DNA from: Halothermothrix sp.
GTDB lineage: Bacteria > Bacillota > Halanaerobiia > DY22613
Length of the DNA stretch: 64,000 bases
NCBI GenBank assembly: GCA_016841825.1
Contig: JAENYK010000009.1
Coordinates: forward strand, 62,001-126,000
Direction: 5' to 3'
The notes under the pieces were generated by a model. The model saw nothing but the letters and a program-made list of their open reading frames with translations, ran no database searches and was not told the DNA's origin. How positions within the stretch are numbered: position 1 is the stretch's first letter; each line of letters starts with the position of its first letter. The translations under genes were made by a program, and so were the position numbers. Shown piece by piece: positions 40,401-49,800 of this stretch.

Positions 40401-43400
40401 GTTCCTGCAAATATCCGGCAAGAGAAGTAGACATTTCATCTAACTCCCGATAGGTCAATTCTCCATCTCCCAGAATTACTGCTAATTGATCCGGAGTCTT
40501 AGCCACCTGTTCGGCAAACAGTTCACAAACTGTCTTCTTGATTACAGTTTGATTCTGAGGTTGATTAAACTCTGCCAGAATCTGCCGTCTCTCACTCCCG
40601 GTGATTAACTCCAGTTCAGCAATTCGTTGAGCTGGGTTAATCGTAAGCTCAGTTAGTATCTGGAGCAGATGACCGGTCATCCGTTCAATAGTAGCTGCGT
40701 TAAAAAGCTGAGTCCTATATTCCAGATTACAGTCAATCCCCTCAACGGTCTCCTGAGCATTCCAGGTAAGATCAAACTTTGCTACATCCAGAGTAAACTC
40801 CACAGGTTTAAAACACAACTCCATCCCCTGAATCTCCGGCTCTGCTGTATTTTGTAGGACAAACATCACATCGAAAAGTGGATTGCGCCCCAGTTCAACC
40901 GGTAGATCCAACTGCTCAACCAGATCGGCAAACTGATAATTCTGATGTTCAAAAGCCTGGATCGTCTGTTCTTTGACAGCGGACAGGAACTCAACAAACT
41001 CCATCTCCTTTCGCGGATAACTACGAATCGCTAAAGTGTTGACAAACATTCCCACAATCGGTTCTAACTCCCGACGGGTTCGCCCGGCTATCGGAGTACC
41101 GACAATGATATCTTCCTGTTCACTATATTTACTTAACAGAACACTGAAGGCTGCCAATAATAACATATATAAAGTCACACCCTGACCGCTGGCCAGATGG
41201 TTCAATTGATCGGTTAACTCAGCATTAATCAAGAAGTGATAGCGGGCTCCCTTAGAGTTTATTCCTCCCGATCGTGGTCCAGTAATCGGAAGCTTAAGTC
41301 CCGGCAGATCACCCTGAAACATCTCCAACCAGAATCTCTCTTCACGAACCATCTCTTTAGACTGCAAAAACTGTCTCTGCCAGACTGCAAAATCTTTATA
41401 CTGAATCCTTAATCGTTCTAAAGGATTTCCCAGATAGAGTTGAACAAAATCTGCAACCAGCAGATCCATAGAGACCCCATCGGCGACAATATGGTGCAGA
41501 TCAATCAGCAGTAACCTTCGTCTCTCTGTCTTCAGCAGACTGGCCCGGATCAAAGGAGCCTGATCTAACGCAAAGGGATAGATCAATTCAGGCAGTCGAC
41601 TCATCAGTTCTTCTTCCTTCAACTCCCAGTAATTAATCTGCCAATCCACCTCCCAATGAATCCGCTGCATCAATTCACCCTGCACCAGTTCAAAGGAAGT
41701 GCGTAATGACTCATGACGGTCGATCAGTTGAAGAAAGGCTTTAGCTAAACCCTCCTGATCCACCTCTTCTGCCAGCTCCAGCAGCCAGCTAATATTATAA
41801 CTCACTCTATTCTGCTCCAGTTGGCTCAAAATAAATAATCTTTTCTGAGCAGAAGATACCGGATACACCACTTCTCCAGTTACAGGCCGAATCTCCAGAT
41901 AATCACCCTTCTGTAACCTATCTATCTTCTGAGCCAATTGGCGAATTGTCGGTGTCCTAAACACCTCCCGCAAAGGAAGATCCACCTGCAGTTCCTGATT
42001 AATCTGAGCAACCATCAGCGTTGCCTTTAAAGAATGTCCTCCATTCTCAAAGAACTGGTCTTCCACTCCGATCTCCTCTCTTCCCAGAACATCTTTCCAG
42101 ATCTGAAGCAGACTCATCTCCGTCGGAGTAGTCGGAGAGACATAGCGAGTACTGATTACCCCTCTACCCGTCGGTTCAGGCAGAGAACGGCGGTCGATCT
42201 TGCCATTAGGTGTTAATGGCAGTTCCGATAAACAGATAAAATAAGTAGGAATCAGATAATCCGGGAGCTGGAGAGCAAGGTATTCTCGCAGCATACCAGA
42301 TGACACCTCTTCTGCTGCCACCAGATAAGCTACCAGATTTTTCTCTCCGGTCGGATCAGCCCAATCAATAACTACTGCTTCCTTCACCTGGGGGCAGCTT
42401 AACAGCCGATTTTCGATCTCACCCAGTTCTATCCGATAACCTCTGATCTTCACCTGATGATCCAGCCGACCCAGAAATTCCATGTTACCATCATTTAGCC
42501 ATCTGACCAGATCTCCGGTCTTATATAACCTCTCCCCTATCCGATAAGGATTGGAAAAGAACTTCTCCCCGGTTAACTTCGAACGCTGCCAATAACCCTG
42601 AGCAACGCTGAGGCCACCAATATATAGCTCACCCATAACTCCGGGGGGCTTTAATTGTAAATTATCATCCAGCACATACAGCTGCATATTGGGTAAAGGT
42701 CGCCCAATGGGAACATTCCCGGACAGTGGAATCTCTTCCAGGCTGGCTTCATAATAACTGGAATCAATTGCTGCCTCAGTCACTCCAAAGCTATTGATGA
42801 TGCGCATCTGCTGCCCAAAGCGGGTTATTAGACGCCGAAAATCTTCTACATGACAGCTATCTGACCCCAGAATCAACAGCTGTAGGGAGCTAAAAGTTAG
42901 CTGATTAAGATACACATATTCCATAAAGGGAATAATCAATCCGGGAGTCGATTCAAAAAGAGTAATCTGATAACTTTCGATCAACTGATAGAGTGCGGGA
43001 TAATCTATCCGTACATCCCGGGGACAGATAATCAGCTGCCCGCCATTTAGCAATCCTCTGGCCAGATCCCCGGCGAAGACATCGAAAGAGATGCTCGCCA
43101 TCTGCAAAAGACATAAATTCTGATCCAGTCGATATTCCTGCCACCAACCCAGAGCTACATTCAGAAACTGCCGATGCTGCACTAAGACCCCTTTCGGATT
43201 ACCTGTTGAGCCTGATGTATAGATTACATAGATCAGATTATCAGGCTGAACCCTGACTGTTAACTCTCCGGAATAGTCTGCCAGATTCAACTGATCAAGC
43301 CAGACCTGTTCTCCGGGGAAATCTAACCCCTCATCCAAACAACGTTGAGTGAGTAACAACTGGGTCTGACTATCTGCCAGCATATATCGAATCCGTCCTT

Positions 43401-46400
43401 TAGGATAATCAGGGTCGATAGGTAAATAGGCAGCACCCGCTTTAATTATCCCCAACACACCCACAATCATCTCTAAAGATCGCTCCACCATTATCCCGAC
43501 AAGCGAACCCTGCTTTACTCCCTTCTCCCGAAAATGTTGTGCCAGTTGATTGCTCTTGTGGTCCAGCTGAGCATAGGTCAGCGAACTATTATTATAAATA
43601 ACCGCTATCTTTTCAGGAACTTTACTTACCTGCCCGGCAAACAGCTCTAACATGGTTTGGTTAAGATCATATTCCGCAGCTGTATCATTAAACTTATCCA
43701 GGAGTAAAGACCGTTCTTCCTCAGACAAGATATCAATCTGGTGGATCAGTATCTCTGGCTTTACAGTCACTGCTTTCAATATCTGTCGATAATGTCCAAT
43801 CATTCCCACTATCCTCTCACGAGTGAAGAGCTCTGTGCTATATTCCAGATCCAACTCTATTCCCTGTGCTATCTCCCAGGCTGTCAAAGTGAGATCAAAC
43901 TTGGCGACCTGATTTTGCAATGCCAGATACTCAAAGTTCAAACCCGGACATTCTAACCTGATATCTCTGCTCAGATTTTGCAGTGCAAACATAGTATCAA
44001 ACAGGGGATTGCGGCTCAGATCACGCTGTAAATTCAACTTTTCCACTAACAGCTCAAAGGGATAATCCTGATGGTCATAAGCCCGCAAAGCATGATCGCT
44101 AACCTCTGCTAAGAACTGAACAAAGCTCTTCGTCCCAATAGGGGCATTTCGTAGAGCCAGAGTATTGGCAAACATTCCAATAATCTGCTCCACTTCAGGA
44201 TAATTTCGCCCGGCAATAGGTGAACCAACGATCAGATCCTCCTGTCCAGTATATTTAGCTAACAGAATATTAAACGCCGCTAATAAAGTCATATATAAAG
44301 TAACTCCCTGACTGGCTGTTAATCGCTTTAACTCTTCTGTCAACCCTGCTTCGATCTCAAATAAGAGATGATCCCCCTGAGACCCCCGTACAGAAGGACG
44401 GGGAAAGTCTGTCGCCAGATTTAATACCGGCAGTTCACCGCTAAACACCTCCAACCAATAGTCTTCCTGATCTAACATTCTCTGCAGACCAAACTGTTGG
44501 CTCTGCCAGACTGCAAAATCTTTATATTGAATTCGAAGTCTTGGCAGTTCTTCACCAACATAGAACTGCAATAAGTCATGGATTAAGATCTCCTGGGATG
44601 TACCGTCGGCAATAATATGGTGCATGTCATAAAGTAATACACTTTGATCAACACCCAGTTTAAGAAGCTTCACCCGAAATAAAGGAGCTGTTTGTAGATC
44701 AAAAGGTTGAATAAACTCTCTGCTCAGTCGGGTCAGATCTCTTTCTTGCCCCAGAATCACCTCTAATTGCAGCTCCACCTTAGCAGCAATCTTCTGGACC
44801 ACCTCTCCTGCAGCTATCTCAAAAGAGGTGCGAAAAGCTTCATGGCGCTGAACTAAGCGTTCTAAAGCATCAACTAATCTTGATTCCTCCAATACCTCTC
44901 CGGTAATCCGAATTGCCCCTGCCAGATTGTAGGAGGTACTCTCCTTCTCCAGTTGGTTGAGGACAAATAATCGCTTCTGAGCTGACGAGAGGGGATAATA
45001 ATCCTGATCAGAGACCTGGGGGATCTCCTGATATATATGCTGTTCTAACCGGTTTAGGTAACTGGCCAGTTCTTTAATTCGGGGCAGTTTAAATAATTCC
45101 CGCAGTGATAGTTCTACTCCCAACTCCTGATAAATTCGGGCAATTACCTGTCCACCCTTCAATGAATGGCCGCCGAGATCAAAAAAGTTGTCTTCTATTC
45201 CCACCCGCTCTACTCCCAGAACCTGTGACCATATTTGAGTTAAGATCGTCTCAGTCTGATCTGTTGGAGCCAGATATGCACTCCTCAGATTATCCTCTAC
45301 AGGAAAAGGCAGAGCCAGGCGATCAACTTTGCCGTTAGGCAAAAGTGGTATCTGGGTTAGCTGCACTAAATAACCGGGAATCATCAACTCCGGCAGTCGT
45401 TCCCGGAGATAAGAGCGGAGTTCTGTTGCGCTAACCTCTCGCGCTGCCGTATAATACGCCATCAGTGATCTCTCTCCCTGTTCACCTTCCCGATCTAAGA
45501 CCACTACATCTCCAATCGCCGGATGATCCAGCAGCTGACTCTCAATATCACCCAGTTCGATACGGACACCTCTGATTTTAACCTGTGAATCCTTACGCCC
45601 GACGAACTCCAGATTTCCATCAAAGAGCAGCCGCCCCAGATCACCGGTTTTATATAACAGATCTCCAGGATTATGGGTTAAAGGGTTGGGAATGAACCGC
45701 TTATCGGTCAATTCTGCATCCAGATAACCATAACTCATGTAGGGGGTCCGAATATAAATCTCACCAATCTCTCCTTCGTCACAGGGCTGCAGCTGATCAT
45801 TTAGAACAATTACCCTGACTCCCCGATAAGGCTTACCGATAGGGATCGTTCTTTTTTCCACATCTGCTGGCTGAATCAGATAATAGGTTTTCGTCAAAGT
45901 GGTCTCTGTCGGACCATAGAGGTTAATCAACTGAATCCGTTCACCAAAGGTCTGATACCAGTTGACCAATGAACGGGGCTGGACCACCTCTCCTGCCAGC
46001 AGGACATATTTCAACTCCCAAAAATCCCCCTTCGCTAATTTGACAGAGTTAAAAAGTTTGAAGACACTGGGTACACAATGAATTAGGGACAACCGGTTCT
46101 CATTAATCCATCTTCTTAAACCCTCTCCATCTAATAAGCTCTCCCGCTCTGCGGGAATACAACAGGTTGCCCCGACAGCCAAAGGAACCAGAATATCTCG
46201 CAGACAGGCATCGAAAGACATGGAAGCCAATTGGCTGATCCGATAACTCTCATCAATCTGCAGGGTCTCAATCTCCCAACGAATGAAGTGCAGCAATCCC
46301 TTATGTTTCCCCAAAATTCCTTTCGGTCTGCCAGTAGAACCAGAAGAGAAAAAGACATATATCGGGTCTTCTCCGTCCAGCTCTACTCCCGGGCGTTCCC

Positions 46401-46878
46401 GATTCAGCTCAGCTGTCAACCATTGCTCAGTCAGTTCAACTAAGGATTTGATCTGAAAAGTCCCCGATGAGCCATTCTTCAATTCCAACACCCATTCCTG
46501 ACTATTTTGATCGACAAAAAAATAAGCAAACTGAATCTGTTCTGCCATCATCGCCAGACGATTTTCCGGATAGGAGGGGTCAAAAGGTACAAAAATACAC
46601 CCTGCTTTTATAATTCCCAGTATTAAAGTAATAAAATTAAGCCGATCGTTAACCATAATTCCAACATATGACCCTCGACTAATTCCCTGTGAGATCAACA
46701 GATTGGCTATTCCATTGGAGAATTGATCAATCTCTTGATATGTAATCTTTCTCTTTCCATATTCAACAGCGGTTTTTGCTGCATACCTGGCTGCCATCTG
46801 ATACAACAAATCCGGTATTACTTCTCTCATCTTCTCCGATTCCCCCTTTTTTAGGTTCATTGGGGATTGCCTATTCAT
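37402..46878 (-). CDS. NRPS-3: three-module nonribosomal peptide synthetase starting with an A domain
   Basis: 3158 residues: A1 17-522 (pocket DARHLALLTK, not assigned; A3 loop reads FFSSGSTGRPKG rather than YTSGSTG); T1 ~565; C 628-1060; A2 1066-1565 (DVGEIGSIDK, an exact Orn code); T2 ~1612 (ENGGHSL); C 1670-2100; A3 2110-2600 (DGTLTAEVVK, one change from a Tyr code); T3 ~2650; C 2708 to near the end; tail AEFNF. The first module has no C domain of its own; NRPS-2 ends with one, so the module is split over two proteins. The listed ATG overlaps the NRPS-2 stop by 8 nt but has GAGG directly against it. In-frame ATGs at 46860 and 46830 are alternatives, and 46830 has GGAG just upstream and still leaves a complete A domain. 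Confidence 0.95.
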   Translation of the reverse strand: MNRQSPMNLKKGESEKMREVIPDLLYQMAARYAAKTAVEYGKRKITYQEIDQFSNGIANLLISQGISRGSYVGIMVNDRLNFITLILGIIKAGCIFVPFDPSYPENRLAMMAEQIQFAYFFVDQNSQEWVLELKNGSSGTFQIKSLVELTEQWLTAELNRERPGVELDGEDPIYVFFSSGSTGRPKGILGKHKGLLHFIRWEIETLQIDESYRISQLASMSFDACLRDILVPLAVGATCCIPAERESLLDGEGLRRWINENRLSLIHCVPSVFKLFNSVKLAKGDFWELKYVLLAGEVVQPRSLVNWYQTFGERIQLINLYGPTETTLTKTYYLIQPADVEKRTIPIGKPYRGVRVIVLNDQLQPCDEGEIGEIYIRTPYMSYGYLDAELTDKRFIPNPLTHNPGDLLYKTGDLGRLLFDGNLEFVGRKDSQVKIRGVRIELGDIESQLLDHPAIGDVVVLDREGEQGERSLMAYYTAAREVSATELRSYLRERLPELMIPGYLVQLTQIPLLPNGKVDRLALPFPVEDNLRSAYLAPTDQTETILTQIWSQVLGVERVGIEDNFFDLGGHSLKGGQVIARIYQELGVELSLRELFKLPRIKELASYLNRLEQHIYQEIPQVSDQDYYPLSSAQKRLFVLNQLEKESTSYNLAGAIRITGEVLEESRLVDALERLVQRHEAFRTSFEIAAGEVVQKIAAKVELQLEVILGQERDLTRLSREFIQPFDLQTAPLFRVKLLKLGVDQSVLLYDMHHIIADGTSQEILIHDLLQFYVGEELPRLRIQYKDFAVWQSQQFGLQRMLDQEDYWLEVFSGELPVLNLATDFPRPSVRGSQGDHLLFEIEAGLTEELKRLTASQGVTLYMTLLAAFNILLAKYTGQEDLIVGSPIAGRNYPEVEQIIGMFANTLALRNAPIGTKSFVQFLAEVSDHALRAYDHQDYPFELLVEKLNLQRDLSRNPLFDTMFALQNLSRDIRLECPGLNFEYLALQNQVAKFDLTLTAWEIAQGIELDLEYSTELFTRERIVGMIGHYRQILKAVTVKPEILIHQIDILSEEERSLLLDKFNDTAAEYDLNQTMLELFAGQVSKVPEKIAVIYNNSSLTYAQLDHKSNQLAQHFREKGVKQGSLVGIMVERSLEMIVGVLGIIKAGAAYLPIDPDYPKGRIRYMLADSQTQLLLTQRCLDEGLDFPGEQVWLDQLNLADYSGELTVRVQPDNLIYVIYTSGSTGNPKGVLVQHRQFLNVALGWWQEYRLDQNLCLLQMASISFDVFAGDLARGLLNGGQLIICPRDVRIDYPALYQLIESYQITLFESTPGLIIPFMEYVYLNQLTFSSLQLLILGSDSCHVEDFRRLITRFGQQMRIINSFGVTEAAIDSSYYEASLEEIPLSGNVPIGRPLPNMQLYVLDDNLQLKPPGVMGELYIGGLSVAQGYWQRSKLTGEKFFSNPYRIGERLYKTGDLVRWLNDGNMEFLGRLDHQVKIRGYRIELGEIENRLLSCPQVKEAVVIDWADPTGEKNLVAYLVAAEEVSSGMLREYLALQLPDYLIPTYFICLSELPLTPNGKIDRRSLPEPTGRGVISTRYVSPTTPTEMSLLQIWKDVLGREEIGVEDQFFENGGHSLKATLMVAQINQELQVDLPLREVFRTPTIRQLAQKIDRLQKGDYLEIRPVTGEVVYPVSSAQKRLFILSQLEQNRVSYNISWLLELAEEVDQEGLAKAFLQLIDRHESLRTSFELVQGELMQRIHWEVDWQINYWELKEEELMSRLPELIYPFALDQAPLIRASLLKTERRRLLLIDLHHIVADGVSMDLLVADFVQLYLGNPLERLRIQYKDFAVWQRQFLQSKEMVREERFWLEMFQGDLPGLKLPITGPRSGGINSKGARYHFLINAELTDQLNHLASGQGVTLYMLLLAAFSVLLSKYSEQEDIIVGTPIAGRTRRELEPIVGMFVNTLAIRSYPRKEMEFVEFLSAVKEQTIQAFEHQNYQFADLVEQLDLPVELGRNPLFDVMFVLQNTAEPEIQGMELCFKPVEFTLDVAKFDLTWNAQETVEGIDCNLEYRTQLFNAATIERMTGHLLQILTELTINPAQRIAELELITGSERRQILAEFNQPQNQTVIKKTVCELFAEQVAKTPDQLAVILGDGELTYRELDEMSTSLAGYLQERGVQGEVIVGIMVDRSLELAIGILGILKAGGAYLPIDPTYPPERINYQLVNSQLKFLLTKESLAENLEINIAGVELVDLEDKGVFVGTGCKPGQRIAASRLAYVIYTSGSTGTPKGVMIEHGSLANTLIWRKSEYQFTVQDRALQLFSAAFDGFVTSFFTPLIAGARLVMVDEHVGKDPLQIKEEIVLRQITYLLCVPTLYWAILEAAGSGELSSLQVVTLAGDKVSQQLVTLSYRKYPKLELVNEYGPTENAVVSSIARKLEPTAVVTIGKPIANTRIYLLDQENHLRPIGLTGEICLSGLGLARGYLNRPELTGESFVFDPFQSGQRMYRTGDLARWLSDGRLEFIGRIDDQVKIRGYRVEVGEVEAHLLAHSAVREGVVLAKEDYAGNLDLWAYLTTNQEISNLSLRQYLRQRLPEYLVPTYFVQLESLPLTAGGKLDREALLALDGQRPAAGEYAAPVNLTEERLLKIWIELLDQPQISTEDNFFVLGGHSLKAASMLTSIYRELGVQIPLSQIFQTPTIKELAGVIQRAKRTELFRIEAVAEAREYPVSSAQRRLFAVQSLNEISTLYNIPLAMWLVGKVDLSRLVKAFEDLIERHQALRTSFHLVGKEVVQRIDRQVEFTVQRLKTNIDSLQQVTADFIQPFELSQAPLMRVGLVEVEGAGELLICDLHHLISDGRTMEILFEEFLQLYTGEKLTPLQIQYKDYAVWENQMLQTAGIARQEEYWLAQFSQGVPTLELAVDYPRQTAELDRGAVYRLTIDSHLTELLRQLAAKAGATLYMTMLAALNTLLFKYTAQEEIVIGVPIAGRNHPDLTQVVGVFVNNLALYCRPAADKKFRTLLTEVKTAALQAYENQDYQYDRLVERLGLKRELGRNPLFDVVFVMQNPDSVLQKRELDFQLVPYPLNSGTAKFDLTFNGMERQGQLELQIEYRAGLFKEQTIVNLSQHLLNILNDVTQNSDLQLSEIRMFSEAEESQFAVASSTEKISELDAEFNF

Positions 46879-49800
46879 CCTCTAAATCATCCAGCAGTCC
46901 TGCCAGTAAGGCCTGTTTTTTCTCGGTTGAAGAGCCCTGAATTTCAGAGATTTTAATCTCTGGATCGTCCACTGCCTTCTGGATAATCTGCACTAACTGG
47001 GCTGCTAAATTAACAATAGTATCCCGGGTAAATAAATCTTTCCGATAGGCAAACTCCAACTCCAATTGACCCGCAGCTTCTTTCCCATACAAGGTCAGAT
47101 CATACTTGACTGCTTCCCGGTCAATCGGATACGGAATAAAACCTAACTTCTCCAACTCTTCTAACTTAGAATCCATATTTTCAAAGACGAACATCACATC
47201 AAAGATTGGATTGCGACTCAGGTCTGGTAAAAGACCCAGTCGTTCTACCAATGATTCAAACTGGTAATCCTGATGCTCAAAAGCCCGCAGAGTATTAACC
47301 TTGACCTCAGATAAGTAGTGATCAAATCTCTTCTCCTCAATGGGATAATTTCTTAAGGCCAGAGTATTTAAAAATATTCCAATCACTCCTTCGAGTTCAT
47401 TATGAAATCTGCCGGCGGTAGAGGTTCCCACAATCACATCCTCCAGATCTGAATATTTCGCCAGAAAGATAGTATAGGCTGCCAACAGGATCATAAACAG
47501 GGTCGTAGTCGTCTCCAGTGCCAATCTTTTCAGACGAGCAGTCAAATCCTGATCCAGTACAAATGAATACACCTCACCCGCATAGCCCTTAACTGAAGGT
47601 CGTGGATAGTCTGTCGGCAGATTTAAAACCGGAAGTTCTCCACTAAAGGCTTCGACCCAATACTCCTCCTGTTTTTTCAACTCTACCGAGAGCTGACGCT
47701 GACTCTGCCAATAAGCATAATCCCTGTATTGAATCGTTAATTCACTCAATAGTTGGCCGCTATAGAGCTGAACAAACTCCTGGATAAGAATCATCATCGA
47801 AACTCCATCAGCGATGATGTGGTGTAAATCAATTAACAGTAAATTTCTCTCCACCCCTTCAATTAAACCTACCCGCAGTAGTGGTCCCTTTTCTAAATCG
47901 AAGGGTTGAATGAAGTCAGCAATTATCTGATCTATCTCAACCTGAGTCACCGCAACAAACCTCTGCAGTTGAAAATTCCCATCCCACTGGATGAACTGCA
48001 CAGGCTGCCCTTCCAAATATCTAAAGGATGTTCTGAGCGATTCGTGGCGCTGGATTAAAGCCTGAAAAACTGTTATTAACCGTTCAACCTTCAACTCTCG
48101 CTGTATTTCCAGAACAGCAGGCATATTAAAGCTGGTAGTTTCCCCCATCAGTTGATCCAGAATAAATAGTCGTTTTTGAGCCGGAGACAGGGGATAATGG
48201 CTCTGTTCAGGCAGCCGCTTAATCTGTTCATAGTCCTGTCGGGTGGTAGACTGAATTTTTGCCGCCAACTCCCGGATTCGGGGTGCTTTAAAAATATCCC
48301 CCACAGTCAGCTGAACCTGACATGCCTGATTGAGTTTCGTAATCAGAGTCACTGCTTTTAATGAATGACCGCCAAGCTCAAAGAAATGATCGGTAATCCC
48401 TATCCGCTCCACCTGTAATACCTCCCGATAGATCTGAGTTAATAATCGCTCCAGTTCTGTGGAAGGGGGAATATACTCTCCCTCAATTTCGGCAGACTCA
48501 ACAAGCTTTCTCAGAGCCTGACGATCAACTTTACCATTGACAGAGACAGGCAGCTCCTCAATCTGGATAAACTTCGCAGGAATCATGTAATTGGGCAGAC
48601 TCTCTGCTAAAGAGACTCGCAGCTGATCGAAGTTCATCTCCCGATCTGCTGCCACAAATCCGCACAGCAGCTGTCCATCCTCTCCCGTAAGATAACTGAG
48701 AACTACAGCCGCTGTTATCTCCGGAATGGCTAACAGAGATTCTTCAATCTCTCCTATCTCAATCCGCAATCCGCGGATTTTCACCTGATAATCCAACCTT
48801 CCCAGAAATTCAATCTTTCCCTCTACTGTCCAGCGCCCACGATCCCCGCTGTGATAGAGTCTTTCTTCCGAATTTAGGGGATTGATCGCAAACTTCTCTC
48901 GCATAAGCTCCGGCTGCCGCAAATATTCTCTGGCCAATCCTACCCCGCCGATACACAGCTCTCCCGGTACACCAACCGGCGACAATCGATTATTTCGATC
49001 CAGAATATAGACTTGAGTATTGGCAATCGGACGCCCAATAGTCACTTTCTCCGCCAACTGCAAATTCCGTTCCCAGGTACTAACCACCGTACATTCAGTC
49101 AGGCCATATTCACTGAACAACTCGATCTGTGGAAGAATTCGTTTGCTCTTCTGTCGTAAATGCTCAGTGATCTGATCTCCGGCAAGACCCACACTGCGCA
49201 AACAATCAGGTTTCCGATTAATCAGATAATCCAGAATTGCCGAATAGAGGAAAGGAACACACATAAAATGCGTAATCTGTTCTGTAAAGAGAACCTGACC
49301 AATCCGTTGGGGATTTTTCATCTCTTCTGTTGGCAATAGTACAACCCTGGCTCCAGAGATCAGAGGAGTAAAGAAGGTTACTACAAAACCATCAAAAGCT
49401 GAAGAGACTAGCTGTAAACAGATATCCTGTTCTGTAAACCGATATTCTTTCCGTCTCCATTGGAGCAGATTGGACACACTCTGATGTTCGATCAATACCC
49501 CTTTCGGCTTACCTGTCGAGCCTGATGTATAGATCACATATGCCGGATCAGTTGGCTCAGTAAACGACTCTAAATCTTCATCATTAGCCTGCCAGAGCGT
49601 AGGTTCAGTAAGATCTAGCCAATCTTCTGTGAACTCCAACTCACTACAGCTTTGACTATCAGTTAACACTACCCTGACCCGACTATCAGCTAAGAGATAC
49701 TTCTTCCGGGTTGTTGGATAGGCAGGATCAATGGGAAGATATGCTGCTCCTGACTTCAAAACAGCTAATATCGCAATCGCCAGATCAAAAGAATGATCAC

